The notes below the pieces were generated by a model. That model worked only from the letters and a program-made list of their open reading frames with translations. It did not search any database and had not been told where the DNA came from. Positions 34,467 through 44,075 of a stretch of 61,244 nt of DNA are shown one piece after another; position 1 is the first letter of the stretch, and the number at the start of each line of letters is the position of its first letter. Both the position numbers and the translations under genes were made by a program. Origin of the DNA: Gemmatimonadota bacterium (GTDB taxonomy: Bacteria; Gemmatimonadota; Gemmatimonadetes; Longimicrobiales; Gaopeijiaceae); the NCBI GenBank assembly GCA_022560615.1, contig JADFSR010000023.1, forward strand, positions 1 through 61,244, in the 5' to 3' direction.

Positions 34467-37271
34467 ATGAAAAAGTCTTCGCAGGCATCCATCCGGACAC
34501 TTCTGTGCGCTGGGCTCCTGGCAGTGACCGGGCCGGCTCTCCAGGCGCAAGAGGTCACGACACCCATGGCCCAGTTCGGCCACGACATCGGTGACGACTA
34601 TTGGCTCGCGACGTATACGCAGCTGACCGAGTACTGGCAGACGCTCGCCACGGAGTCGCCGCGCATGGTGCTGGACACCATCGGCTACACCGCCGAAGGT
34701 CGCCCTCACCTCATGGCGATCATCACTTCTCCGGCGAATCACGCGAACCTCGAGCAGCACAAGAGCAACGCGCGGCGGCTGGCGCTCGCGAACGATCTCA
34801 GCGAGGAAGAGGCACGCGAGCTGTCCCAGACCGCGAAGGCCGTCGTGTGGATCGACGGAGGGCTGCACGCGACCGAGGTGCTGGGCGCGGCCCAGCTCAT
34901 GGAGATGGCATACCAGATGGTGAGCCTCGACGATGCCGAGACTCACCGCTTCCTGGACGACGTGATCACCCTTCTGGTGCACGCGAATCCGGACGGAATG
35001 GAGCTGGTGTCGAGCTGGTACATGCGCGAGCCGGACCCGATGCAGCGAAGCACGCGCGGCATCCCCCGTCTCTATCAGAAGTACATCGGGCACGACAACA
35101 ACCGCGACTCGTACATGGTGACACAGCCCGAGACGGAGAACATCTCGCGCATCATGTTCCGCGAGTGGTATCCCCAGATCATGTACAACCATCACCAGAC
35201 GGGCCCGTCGGGCACCGTCCTGTTCGCGCCACCGTTCCGCGATCCACCCAACCACAACGTGCATCCGCTCGTGACCCTCGGCATTCAGGCGGTAGGCACC
35301 GCGATCCATCAGAGGCTCGTCGCCGAGGGCAAGCCGGGCGCGACGATGCGCCAGGGCGCCAACTATTCCGCGTGGTTCAACGGCAACCTCCGCACGACCA
35401 GCTACTTCCACAACATGATCGGCATCCTGACGGAGACGCAGGGCAATCCAACTCCCATGCGCATCCAGTTCGTGCCCGACCGGCTGCTAGCGGTCAACGA
35501 CCTGCCCGCACCGATCGAGCCTCAGGAGTGGCATTTCCGGCAGTCCGTCGACTACTCCATCACCAACAACCGCGCGATTCTGGACTACGCCTCGCGCTAC
35601 AGGGAGACGCTGCTCCACAACCGCTATCGCATGGGGCAAGACGCCATCCAGCGCGGCAGTGAGGACTCGTGGACCATCAGGCCCAAGCTCGTCGCGAGGG
35701 TGACCGCCGAGCTCGCGGCGGGTAGGCGGGCGGGAGCGGGCGGGGGTCGAGGGGGCTTCGGTCGTGGTGGTCTGGCGCCCGAGGGGTTCCAACTATTTCG
35801 GGATCCTGACCTGAGAGACCCGAGGGGGTACATCATTCCTGCGGACCAGCCCGACTTCCCCACCGCGGTGAAGTTTGTGAACACGCTGGAGAAGAACGGG
35901 GTCACGATCCACCGGGCCACCGCGCGTTTCACGGTCGCCGGCAAGTCCTACCCTGCCAACTCGCTCATCGTGCGCAGCGACCAGGCATACGCTCCGCACG
36001 TATACGACATGTTCGAGCCGCAGGATCATCCCAACGACTTCGAGTACGACGGAGGGCCACCGGTGCCCCCCTATGACAACGCCGGTTACACGCTTGCGCT
36101 ACAGATGGGCGTGGAGTTCGATCGCATTCTGGACGGCTTCGACGGGCCCTTCGAGGTGGTGCAAGGCTTCTCGTCACCGCCTCCGGGTCGCATCACCGAT
36201 GCTGACGGGGCGGCAGGCTTCATGGTGAGCCACGCCGTAATCGACGCAGCCATCGCCACGAACCGGCTGCTAGCGGCGGACCAGAAGGTCTACTGGATAT
36301 CGGAGGCCGTGATGGCCGCCGGTCAGAGCTGGCCCGCTGGAACGCTGTGGGTGCCCGCGACCGCGACGAGCCGTGAGATGATATCCCAGATCGCCCCCGA
36401 GCTCGGCCTGGACTTCGTCGGCGTGGCGTCGACGCCGTCCGTGGACGCGCTGGAGCTCAGCCCGGTCACCCTCGGCCTGTGGGACCGATACGGCGGTTCG
36501 ATGTCGTCGGGCTGGACCCGCTGGATGTTCGAGCAGTACGAGTTCCCGTACGAAGTGGTCTACCCGCAGACACTGAATGATACGGGGCTCGGAGACGACT
36601 TCGACGTCCTGGTATTCGAGGACGGAGGGATTCCGGGAGCCAGCACGGGCTTTGGCGGATTCGGCGGGCGCGGCGGGGGCGGCCGCGGAGGCCAAGGCAG
36701 CATCCCGCAGGAGTATCAGAGGATGCTCGGCAGCATCACCGCCGACGAGACCATCCCGAACCTCATCGATTTCGTTCGGGACGGCGGCACGCTCCTGGCC
36801 ATCGGTTCATCCACGGCGATCGCCACACATGCGGGTCTGCCCATGACGAACCATCTCACGGATGGAGAGAACAATCCCTTGGGGCGCGCGGTGTACTACG
36901 TGCCCAGCTCGGTGCTCGAGATGGCGGTCGACAACACACACCCGCTGGCCTACGGCTTCGGGGACCACACGAACATCATGTTCAACAACAGCCCCGTCTT
37001 CCGCCTCTTGCCGCAAGCGGCCAGCCAGGGCGTCACACCCGTGGCGTGGTTCGATTCCGAGACGCCGCTGCTGAGCGGGTGGGCGTGGGGAGAGCACAGG
37101 CTCTTCGGCGGCACGACGGTTTCGGAGGCGAAGCTCGGTGACGGCCGCATCTTCCTCTTTGGTCCGCTCATCAAGAAGCGGTCACAGCCTCACGCGACCT
37201 TCAAGTTCCTTTTCAACGGCATCCACCTGGGGGGAGCGACGCCGGTACGGTTGGGAGGCGTAGCGGAGTAG
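34467..37271 (+). CDS. Exported M14-family metallocarboxypeptidase, large form
   Basis: 934 residues; ATG 34467 with an AGGG ribosome site; signal peptide ends at ALQAQ. The peptidase domain (about 40-400) shows GGLHATEVLG (HxxE zinc motif) and a later His in MYNHHQTGPSG, with GIQAVGTAIH downstream. Residues 425-445 are a Gly/Arg-rich linker (AGGGRGGFGRGG) and a second one lies near 730. The long C-terminal half has a glutamine amidotransferase-like fold (VLVFEDGGIP, LIDFVRDGGTLLAIGSS), a known companion of this M14 group. Role: trimming peptides in the periplasm. Confidence 0.9.
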   Translation: MKKSSQASIRTLLCAGLLAVTGPALQAQEVTTPMAQFGHDIGDDYWLATYTQLTEYWQTLATESPRMVLDTIGYTAEGRPHLMAIITSPANHANLEQHKSNARRLALANDLSEEEARELSQTAKAVVWIDGGLHATEVLGAAQLMEMAYQMVSLDDAETHRFLDDVITLLVHANPDGMELVSSWYMREPDPMQRSTRGIPRLYQKYIGHDNNRDSYMVTQPETENISRIMFREWYPQIMYNHHQTGPSGTVLFAPPFRDPPNHNVHPLVTLGIQAVGTAIHQRLVAEGKPGATMRQGANYSAWFNGNLRTTSYFHNMIGILTETQGNPTPMRIQFVPDRLLAVNDLPAPIEPQEWHFRQSVDYSITNNRAILDYASRYRETLLHNRYRMGQDAIQRGSEDSWTIRPKLVARVTAELAAGRRAGAGGGRGGFGRGGLAPEGFQLFRDPDLRDPRGYIIPADQPDFPTAVKFVNTLEKNGVTIHRATARFTVAGKSYPANSLIVRSDQAYAPHVYDMFEPQDHPNDFEYDGGPPVPPYDNAGYTLALQMGVEFDRILDGFDGPFEVVQGFSSPPPGRITDADGAAGFMVSHAVIDAAIATNRLLAADQKVYWISEAVMAAGQSWPAGTLWVPATATSREMISQIAPELGLDFVGVASTPSVDALELSPVTLGLWDRYGGSMSSGWTRWMFEQYEFPYEVVYPQTLNDTGLGDDFDVLVFEDGGIPGASTGFGGFGGRGGGGRGGQGSIPQEYQRMLGSITADETIPNLIDFVRDGGTLLAIGSSTAIATHAGLPMTNHLTDGENNPLGRAVYYVPSSVLEMAVDNTHPLAYGFGDHTNIMFNNSPVFRLLPQAASQGVTPVAWFDSETPLLSGWAWGEHRLFGGTTVSEAKLGDGRIFLFGPLIKKRSQPHATFKFLFNGIHLGGATPVRLGGVAE

Positions 37272-37282
37272 CGCCTAGCGAT

Positions 37283-38446
37283 TTATCGAAGCTCGATCGG
37301 CAAGCGCCAGGGTATCCGGAGACTCAGCGCGTCCCCGCACGCGCGGTATCGATCGCCGGTCTTGGCTATGAGGTCCATCTCCTCCAGCACTTCGAGATCG
37401 CGGACGAGCGTGCGCTCAGAGAGCCGAGCGTAGCTCCGAGCCAGGCTGGGCGTGAGGAGAGCGATGTCGTCCAACGTAAGGTCGTGGCCAACTGGGAAGC
37501 TGAGCATCAATTCACGCCGTCGCTTGAACACGTTCTTCTTCGTATATCCCAGTTCGGCGAATCGATCGTAGATGAAGCCACGCCATGCGATCTCGAATTG
37601 ACCCCTCTGGATCCCCTCGAGCGTCTCCATGAGGCCGTCGCGGAAGCCCTGGACCGCGTAGTCGATGAATCCGGTCAAGGTCCGGGTCTTCGCAGCTTGC
37701 TCGAGTTGGCGGTAGTACTCCGGCCGAGTGTCGTTGTAGAGATTCGCCAGGATGTGCGAAGCGATGTCGGGAGTCCCGGCACGGAGGAGGACGTAGAACT
37801 CCAGAAGTCGACCTGTCCTTCCGTTCCCATCACCGAACGGGTGAATCCACTCGATGTAGACGTGCGTGATGATCGCCTGGACCACCGCATCTGCGAACGG
37901 CTGTTCCCCGGTATTGAACAGAAACTCCTCGGCCAGCCAAGCGCAGAGGTGATCAACCAAGCTCGGGACCAACTCTGGAGCGGGACATTTGTATGGTCCC
38001 ACAACCCTGTCGTCGGTCCTGAAGCGGCCCGGCACAGCGTCGAAGTGAGGCCCGAGGTCCTTGCCGATCATTCCGTGTAGACGGAGGATGAATTCCGGCG
38101 ATATCGGCTGACCCTCTCTTTCCGTGGCGACTTCGACCAGGAGCCCGTTCATGGCCTCGAGGACGTTTCGTACCTCGATCTCCTGGTATTCTTTGCTAGG
38201 GGGAAGGGACTCGCCCGCGGCGACGCGCTCGATTTCTCTCGTTGTTAACGTGTTCCCCTCGATGGCAGTGGTCGCCTGAGCACCTCTTACCAGAGAGACG
38301 CCGAGCAAGCGATCGCGGTCCTCGGGTCGGAGCGGCATTTGGCAGACCGCGAGGATGATCGCGTGACACTGGCCGAGCTGGTAGCGAGCTTTAGGCGATA
38401 CATCCCAGTGCCTGCGGAACGCGAGGTGAGGGTAGCCGTCGGTCAT
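37283..38446 (-). CDS. Fic-family AMP-transferase with winged-helix C-terminus (class II-like)
   Basis: 387 residues from ATG 38446; the open frame extends 47 codons further but with no supporting site. The Fic motif HPFGDGNGRTGR is complete, including the catalytic His. The inhibitory motif TTAIEGN (S/T-x3-E-G/N) lies in the N-terminal part, so this is a self-restrained class II Fic protein. The C-terminal region (TKKNVFKRRREL, SERTLVRDLEVLEEMDLIAK) is a winged helix, probably DNA-binding. No ribosome site; a 4-codon ATG leader overlaps the start (AAATGACC). Targets unknown. Confidence 0.87.
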   Translation of the reverse strand: MTDGYPHLAFRRHWDVSPKARYQLGQCHAIILAVCQMPLRPEDRDRLLGVSLVRGAQATTAIEGNTLTTREIERVAAGESLPPSKEYQEIEVRNVLEAMNGLLVEVATEREGQPISPEFILRLHGMIGKDLGPHFDAVPGRFRTDDRVVGPYKCPAPELVPSLVDHLCAWLAEEFLFNTGEQPFADAVVQAIITHVYIEWIHPFGDGNGRTGRLLEFYVLLRAGTPDIASHILANLYNDTRPEYYRQLEQAAKTRTLTGFIDYAVQGFRDGLMETLEGIQRGQFEIAWRGFIYDRFAELGYTKKNVFKRRRELMLSFPVGHDLTLDDIALLTPSLARSYARLSERTLVRDLEVLEEMDLIAKTGDRYRACGDALSLRIPWRLPIELR

Positions 38447-38448
38447 TT

Positions 38449-38471
38449 GACAAACATGCCGGTTATTTGTC
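38449..38471. promoter_or_regulatory. Inverted repeat at the fic start, possible operator
   Basis: GACAAA (38449-38454) and TTTGTC (38466-38471) form an inverted repeat with an 11-bp centre, two bases from the fic start codon. Since the protein carries a winged helix, self-binding is possible but unproven. Confidence 0.4.
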
Positions 38472-38546
38472 TTCGTGAGTGTCGGTATATATGTCACCGC
38501 ACTTGACCATGCAATGTCTGGATGGGCGACGCCGTGAGTCCGCGAC

Positions 38547-39713
38547 TCAATAGGACTTCGGCAGCCCCAGAGCCTTCTCTGCGACATGGCAGAGGATCAA
38601 CTCGGGGCTGACGGGCGCCAGCCTCGCGATTATCACTTCGCGCAGCAAGCGCTCCACATGGAATTCCTTGGCGTAGCCCATGCCGCCGTGGGTCATCACG
38701 GCGCGCGTGCAGGCCTGGAAGCCCGCTTCCGCGGCAAGATACTTGGCGGCGTTGGCCTCGAGCCCGCACGCCTCTCCTGAATCGTAGACGCTGGCAGCAC
38801 GCATCGTCATCAACCAGGCCGCCTCCAGTTCCATCCAGCTCTGTGCCAGGGGATGCTGGATCGCCTGATTCTGACCGATGGCACGATCGAATACGACGCG
38901 CGTCTTCGCGTACTCGGTCGCACGGGCGAGGGCGTTCCGTCCGATCCCGATCGCCTCGGCGGCGATGAGAATTCGTTCCGGATTGAGGCTGTGGAGAAGG
39001 CAAGCGAATCCATGCCCTTCCTCTCCGACCCGGTCGTCCACAGGCACCGGCAAGCCATCGATGAACACTTCGCAGGAATCGACAGCGGCGCGACCCATCT
39101 TGGGAATCGTCTTCACGTCGCAGTAGTCGCGGTCCAGGTCCGTGTAGAAGAGGGTCAGTCCGTCGGTGCTGCGCTCGCGTTCCTCCTTGGGCGTGGTGCG
39201 GGCCAGCAACATGATCTTGTCGGCCTCCTGGGCCGTGGAGGTCCAGACCTTCTTGCCGCTGATCACGTATCCCTCGTCCGTACGCCTGGCCGTGGTCGTG
39301 ATCGAAGTCGTGTCCAGACCCGCATCGGCCTCCGTGACGCCGAAACAGGACTTCGTCTCACCTCGAATGAGTGGCGGCAGCCAGCGTTGTTTCTGCTCGT
39401 CCGTACCGAAGACCACGATCGCGTGGGGTCCGAAGATGTTGATGTGGATCGCCGAGGCGGCGCTCATCGCTCCGGCCGAGTTCGCTACCGTATGCATCAT
39501 CAAGGCGGCCTCGGTGACGCCCAGGCCCGCCCCGCCGTACTGCTCCGGCATCGCGATGCCGAGCCAACCGCCGTCCGCCATCGTGCGATGGAAGTCGAAG
39601 GGGAATTCCTCGGTACGGTCGCGCTCCAGCCAGTAGTCATCGTCGAACGGAGCGCACGCCTTCTGCACGGCGTCGCAGATCGACTGTTGGTCGGGGGTCA
39701 GTGAGAAGTCCAT
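38547..39713 (-). CDS. Acyl-CoA dehydrogenase
   Basis: 388 residues; ATG 39713 gives the usual N-terminus MDFSLTPDQQ. FAD and substrate signatures: CFGVTEADAGLDTTSITTTA, ISGKKVWTS, and the C-terminal MTHGGMGYAKEFHVERLLRE with the family's Arg-rich helix. Catalytic Glu position is not certain by eye. The short form lacks extra domains, so it oxidises acyl-CoA in the cytoplasm, passing electrons to ETF. The adjacent genes are not beta-oxidation genes, so the chain-length preference cannot be guessed. Confidence 0.92.
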   Translation of the reverse strand: MDFSLTPDQQSICDAVQKACAPFDDDYWLERDRTEEFPFDFHRTMADGGWLGIAMPEQYGGAGLGVTEAALMMHTVANSAGAMSAASAIHINIFGPHAIVVFGTDEQKQRWLPPLIRGETKSCFGVTEADAGLDTTSITTTARRTDEGYVISGKKVWTSTAQEADKIMLLARTTPKEERERSTDGLTLFYTDLDRDYCDVKTIPKMGRAAVDSCEVFIDGLPVPVDDRVGEEGHGFACLLHSLNPERILIAAEAIGIGRNALARATEYAKTRVVFDRAIGQNQAIQHPLAQSWMELEAAWLMTMRAASVYDSGEACGLEANAAKYLAAEAGFQACTRAVMTHGGMGYAKEFHVERLLREVIIARLAPVSPELILCHVAEKALGLPKSY

Positions 39714-39751
39714 TGGGGGACTAAGCATCGAACCCGTGGCTGTCTGAGGCC

Positions 39752-41797
39752 CTATCCTTCAGCGTCCGTGACCGCCCGCCGCGACCGGACCCAGCGGTCG
39801 AACCACTTGGCCTGCTCCTGATCGAGGTAGATGCGGTGCCGAGGCTCCCGAATCCCGTGGCCCTCTCGCGGGAAGCGTAGGAATTCGACGTCCGCGCCCA
39901 TCTTTTTCAGCGTCCGGAAGTACTCCTCGCCCTGGGTGATCGGCACGCGTCGATCCTGCTCGCCGTGCGTGATGAGGAGCGGCGTAGTCACGTTCCCCGC
40001 GTACTCGATCGGCGAGAACCGCTCGAAGGTCTCTTTCGTCTCCCAGGGCAGGCCTCCGAAACCGAACTCGAGCAGGAAGGGGATGTCGGTCTGTCCGTAG
40101 AAGGCGTACCAGTCGGAGATCGCGGCGTGGCCGATCGCGGCCTTGAAGCGATCGGTCTGGGTGACGCCCCAGAAGGTCATGAAGCCGCCGTAGCTCCCTC
40201 CCATGATCGCGAGCTGATCGGCATCGGCGACACCCATGTCGACGACGTGGTCGACGCCTGCCATCAGGTCCTCGAAGTCCTTGCCGCCCCAATCCATGAA
40301 GTTGGCGTTGGAGAACTCGTAGGAGCGGCCGGAGCTGCCGCGGGGGTTTCCGCGCAGCACCGCATATCCGCGGGCGGCCCAAATCTGGGAGCCGGCGTTG
40401 AAGCCCTTGGAGAAACGGCCGTGGGGGCCACCGTGAACCTGCAGGATCATCGGGTAGCGCTGACCTTCCACGTAGTCGAGCGGATACGTGAGCACGCCCT
40501 CGATCTGCCAGCCGCCCGCGCCCTCCCACGTCAGCAGCTCGGAACGCGCGAGCTCGAAGTCCTCCATCTCGTTGGTCGGGCTGAGCACGTGCTCGATGTT
40601 CGAGCCATCCGCATCGGCGATGAAGACCTCGCCGGTGGTGTAGAGCGAGCTACCGGTGAAAATCAGCTTGGTGCCGTCGTCTGAAAGCGTCGTGCCGCCG
40701 TAAATGTATTCGTCGTCGGGCAGGATCATCTCCGGCTCGCCGCCTCCGGCGGACACCTTGTACAGGTGCGACGTGAGGCCGTTGGCGACTGTGAACAGGA
40801 TCTCGCTGCCATCCGCGGACCAGCGCACGCCGGATGCCGAGAGGTTGACGTCTTCGGTGAGATTGCGAGACTCACCCCCCGCCACATCGACCACGAAGAC
40901 GTCGCTCTGGGCCGCGCCGCCGTTTTCGACGAGCGAGCCCGTGTAGGCGATCCGGGTCCCGTCCGGGGACCATACCGGCCCGCGGTCCGCGCCCGAGTTG
41001 CTCGCGCTGAGATTTCGGGGCTCGCCACCATCGGCTGCAACCACCAGCACATCTGTGTTGTCGCTACGATCGGGATCGCCCATCTGCGTCTGGGTCCGGT
41101 TCGACGTGAACGCGATCCATTGGCCGTCGGGCGACCACTGCGGTCCCTGGTGGTCGAACTCTCCCTCTGTGATCTGCGTCTTCTCACCCGACTCGGGGTC
41201 GTACACCCAGAGCTGGCGCCACGTGAGCTTCGCCTCCGCGTAGTAGGCGTCGTCTTTATTCTTCTTCCGCTCCTCCCATTCCTCGTGATCGACGCGCTCG
41301 GATTCTTCCGTGTAGGCGATCACAGAGAAGTCTCGGGTAAACGAGCCGCTGGTGGGCGCTTCGTCATCGTCGAAGAAAGGCACCGCTTCGCCGCCGCGCA
41401 GTGAAATCGCCCAAAAACGGTTCCCTGCGTCATCGTCATCGTCATCTCCCTCGCCGCGACGCGAGTTGAAGAGAATGCGGCCGTCGGGCAACCACTGAGG
41501 ATTGCTCTCGCCACGCGCCGAGTTGGTGAGTTGAATCGATTCGTTCGTCTCGAGGTCGTGGACCCAGACGTGGGTGACACTCTCCCACTCCTCGGTGTCC
41601 ATTTCCCGCTTGGTGAAGACCAGCTTGGTGTTGTCCGGGGACAGACGGTATCCGCGCCACGCCGGAAGGAGGAGAGACTCTTCCATCGTCATGTGCTTCT
41701 TACCATCGTCCGCGCCGTCGCTCTGCGCGAAGAGTGGGCTCGTCGCCACGGCGAACGTAGCGAGCGTCATTGCCACGGCCCGTCCGTTGCTTCTCAC
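39752..41797 (-). CDS. Exported S9 family acylaminoacyl-peptidase-like enzyme
   Basis: 681 residues. GTG 41797 is chosen because GGAGGGAG precedes it; the open frame begins earlier at 41842. Signal peptide ends at SPLFAQ. The propeller half carries SPDNTKLVF, SPDGQWIAF, SPDGTRIAY and SADGSEILF repeats and a strongly acidic insert (GEGDDDDDDAGN). The hydrolase half has Ser in GGSYGG (about 535), Asp in HGEQDRRVP (about 615) and His in EGHGI (about 647). It should cut acylated or short peptides outside the cytoplasm. Confidence 0.93.
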   Translation of the reverse strand: MRSNGRAVAMTLATFAVATSPLFAQSDGADDGKKHMTMEESLLLPAWRGYRLSPDNTKLVFTKREMDTEEWESVTHVWVHDLETNESIQLTNSARGESNPQWLPDGRILFNSRRGEGDDDDDDAGNRFWAISLRGGEAVPFFDDDEAPTSGSFTRDFSVIAYTEESERVDHEEWEERKKNKDDAYYAEAKLTWRQLWVYDPESGEKTQITEGEFDHQGPQWSPDGQWIAFTSNRTQTQMGDPDRSDNTDVLVVAADGGEPRNLSASNSGADRGPVWSPDGTRIAYTGSLVENGGAAQSDVFVVDVAGGESRNLTEDVNLSASGVRWSADGSEILFTVANGLTSHLYKVSAGGGEPEMILPDDEYIYGGTTLSDDGTKLIFTGSSLYTTGEVFIADADGSNIEHVLSPTNEMEDFELARSELLTWEGAGGWQIEGVLTYPLDYVEGQRYPMILQVHGGPHGRFSKGFNAGSQIWAARGYAVLRGNPRGSSGRSYEFSNANFMDWGGKDFEDLMAGVDHVVDMGVADADQLAIMGGSYGGFMTFWGVTQTDRFKAAIGHAAISDWYAFYGQTDIPFLLEFGFGGLPWETKETFERFSPIEYAGNVTTPLLITHGEQDRRVPITQGEEYFRTLKKMGADVEFLRFPREGHGIREPRHRIYLDQEQAKWFDRWVRSRRAVTDAEG

Positions 41798-41910
41798 GGG
41801 ATACTCCCTCCGACTCGAGTGCGTCTGCGCCGGAACATTCACGGTGCGAACACACCTGGCAACGCGCGGCTCGGATCTGGAGCCTGTCCTCCGGTAGGCG
41901 GCCGACGCCG

Positions 41911-42672
41911 CTACGGCGCCCCTTCATCATCCGAGTCATCCCCGTCCGGATCGTCGCGGTCCGCATCCCGGAGAAGTGCGACTCCAGAAGCGATCAGCGG
42001 CACCAGCAGCAGCGCGTCCGTGACGAGTATAGTCGACAACTTGAGGGGCCTCGCCACCTGGGGCGGGACGAATATCACGAGAAAGAGCGCGGACACGGCT
42101 AGAAGCGCCGCGCCCGTCCGGCGAGGCCATCGCCCGGCTGTCCACCCGAGCGCGAAGAACGGCGCAACGACAAGGCTGCCCATGAGCACGCCCAGCAGAA
42201 GCTCCAGCGTATTGCCTGACTCGCCGATGATGGATGCGATGACGAAGACGGCCCAGAACGAACCGAATATCATGAGCACTCGGGACGCTGTTTTTCGTGC
42301 TCCCCAATAGGTCAGCAGTGCGCTGAACAGCCATGTCATCCACAGGATGACCAGGATGAGCATGATCCATTCGGATGCGTCTTCGAGGTCCGTCCCGCGC
42401 CACCGAAGCCCAGAGACTACGAGGACTGTGGCGAGGCCTCCGATCAGGTAGGCATGGTATCCAGCCCGGTGCGCTGCCTGCCGTTTGAACTCATCCTGAT
42501 CTTTGAGCCAGCCCAATTCACGAAGGATGCCTGGCCCGAAGGCACCCAGCCCAGACACGAACAGAAGGCCCTCGGCCACGAACATCCAGAGCAGCACTCC
42601 GAGGATCACAAGACCGCCCGCGATCAATCCGGGCATCGAGGGCAGCGACTTTTCCGCAGCCTGCTCAGTCAT
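41911..42672 (-). CDS. Multi-helix membrane protein of unknown function
   Basis: 253 residues; ATG 42672 with GAGGAAGG upstream. Six to seven membrane helices (about 15-38, 80-98, 105-125, 134-153, 160-180, 188-208, 213-235) and an acidic C-terminus (RDADRDDPDGDDSDDEGAP). No motif for transport or enzyme activity. It overlaps the tail of the truncated HTH gene upstream by eight bases, so the pair was probably a regulator-membrane protein operon, as often seen with small HTH regulators and DUF3796/DUF2178-like membrane proteins. Confidence 0.7.
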   Translation of the reverse strand: MTEQAAEKSLPSMPGLIAGGLVILGVLLWMFVAEGLLFVSGLGAFGPGILRELGWLKDQDEFKRQAAHRAGYHAYLIGGLATVLVVSGLRWRGTDLEDASEWIMLILVILWMTWLFSALLTYWGARKTASRVLMIFGSFWAVFVIASIIGESGNTLELLLGVLMGSLVVAPFFALGWTAGRWPRRTGAALLAVSALFLVIFVPPQVARPLKLSTILVTDALLLVPLIASGVALLRDADRDDPDGDDSDDEGAP

Positions 42673-42838
42673 GGCCTTCCTCCTCATCGAGCTCGAACAA
42701 CGCCTCCACGGAGACGTCGAACGCTTCGGCGAGCCGCAACGCTAGGCCAACGGAAGGATTGTACCGACCCCTCTCGATGGAGAGGATCGTCTGTCGCGTG
42801 ACACCGACCCGATCGGCCAACTCCTGCTGAGTGATGTG
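42665..42838 (-). pseudogene. Small HTH (XRE-type) regulator lacking its 5' end
   Basis: On the minus strand the frame reads ITQQELADRVGVTRQTILSI, then ERGRYNPSVGLALRLAEAFD and VSVEALFELDEEEGHD, ending at TGA 42667-42665. This is the complete XRE-type fold of small YozG-like regulators except for the first ten or so residues. Upstream of 42838 the frame has no start codon with a ribosome site and no homologous residues; the sequence instead belongs to the divergent DUF1326 gene. A deletion has removed its start and promoter. Confidence 0.75.
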
Positions 42839-42855
42839 ATCGATCCACCGACTGC

Positions 42856-43350
42856 GTGGCCGTCTTCTCCTGCAACTTTGGGAGGCCTGAGCGGACTTGC
42901 CACGGCACGCGGTTGATCCAGGTCCGAGAGGGTCAGTTCGAGGGCGATGAATTGGCGGGTATCAACTTCGTGGTCACGTTCTACATGGGACGCTGGACGC
43001 GGATCTACGTCGATGACGCACTTGGCGACGAGAAGATCTCGACCCTCGATCGGCTCCTGCCCGTAGCGTTCGGAGGGTTCGCTCGGCTCGCGCAGGTAAT
43101 AGAGCCCGTGCCTTTGACCGTTTCGGAGACGTCAGACACGTTCCGGTTCTCAGTACCCGAGTCGACCGTGGAGATGAAGCTGCTTCCGGGCCTGGATGGC
43201 GGCCCCATCACCATCAACGGCCTCCCGTCCCGTACGTACCACGGCTACGTGCAGTATGAGTCCGTCGTCCACACACATAGAAGTGCGGACGCTGACTGGT
43301 CGTACTCGGGCACGAATGGCTTCAAGTCCGAAATGCGGGTTTCCGGCTGA
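42856..43350 (+). pseudogene. DUF1326-like protein lacking its 5' end
   Basis: The frame opens at a GTG with no ribosome site inside the junction region. It reads VFSCNFGRPERTCHGTRLIQ, then EGQFEGDELAGINFVVTFYM, RIYVDDALGDEKISTLDRLL and MKLLPGLDGGPITINGLPSR, the order seen in DUF1326 proteins. These normally begin with about 15 more residues, including a first CxC pair; only the second Cys element (SCNFG) remains. 43351-43487 holds nothing recognisable. The gene is probably silent. Confidence 0.65.
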
Positions 43351-43487
43351 CTCGACCCCCCCCCACCTAACCTGCTCAGACGCTCCCAGCACGCGCGAGT
43401 CGAGCGGCGCAGGCGGCGTAGCGAAGACGGCCATCGTGAAGGTCGGTGAGGATCCGAGGTGACTCCTCTCGAAGGCTTCGGGATAGG

Positions 43488-43811
43488 TCAGAGGAGATCC
43501 AACGCGGCCCGTAGCGCTCGATTCATCTCCGTAATGGACGGTCTCGACAGCGCACCGACATAGTCCGTGAGTCGCGACTTGGGAAGGCTCACGAGGTTGT
43601 CACACGTGATCCATGACGGGTGCTTGAGTCCCTCATCGGTACCGACGTGCACCTGCGTGGACAGCCCTTCTCCCTTGGTGTACACGGGGGCGCAGACCAC
43701 GGTCGCGAACCGGGAGTCGATGAGCGCTTGGCGACTGACCACCACGAAGACTCGGGACCGCCTGACGTCGCCTCCGGGCCTTCTCACTCGGTAGAGCTCT
43801 CCTCTTCTCAC
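43488..43811 (-). CDS. MazF/PemK-type toxin (mRNA interferase)
   Basis: 107 residues from a GTG 21 bases after the antitoxin stop. [32 protein letters not shown], then [12 protein letters not shown] and [20 protein letters not shown] are the core of the MazF/PemK fold: the first strand RGELY, the catalytic region and LVSLPKSRL. Length and motifs are complete, so it is likely an active endoribonuclease. Cut site unknown. Confidence 0.88.
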   Translation of the reverse strand: MRRGELYRVRRPGGDVRRSRVFVVVSRQALIDSRFATVVCAPVYTKGEGLSTQVHVGTDEGLKHPSWITCDNLVSLPKSRLTDYVGALSRPSITEMNRALRAALDLL

Positions 43812-43832
43812 CGGGTGACCCGGACGTGCGCA

Positions 43833-44075
43833 TCAGTCATCAGGGTCCAGCCAACCCGCCTGGTATGCCAAGACGTCCAGAGCCTCGGCGTTGAACACGT
43901 CCGCATCCCTATCCAGGAGCGCCCGGTCCCTGGCCTGTACCTCATCGAGCTCCCGGCGGAGGAGGAACGCGCGCAAGATTCGCTCGATGAGCGCCGACCG
44001 CGACTCAGAACCGGCCACCCCATCCAGCTGCTCGAGTACGTCTTCAGAAAGTGTGATTGATGTCTTTACTTTCAT
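43833..44075 (-). CDS. Ribbon-helix-helix antitoxin partner of MazF
   Basis: 80 residues. MKVKTSITLSEDVLEQLDGV followed by SESRSALIERILRAFLL is a CopG/MetJ-like DNA-binding fold. The C-terminal half is acidic (DRDADVFNAEALDVLAYQAG) and would neutralise the toxin. The ATG at 44075 sits exactly seven bases after a TATTAT -10 box with no ribosome site between, so the transcript is probably leaderless. The operon order, antitoxin first, is usual. Confidence 0.85.
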   Translation of the reverse strand: MKVKTSITLSEDVLEQLDGVAGSESRSALIERILRAFLLRRELDEVQARDRALLDRDADVFNAEALDVLAYQAGWLDPDD

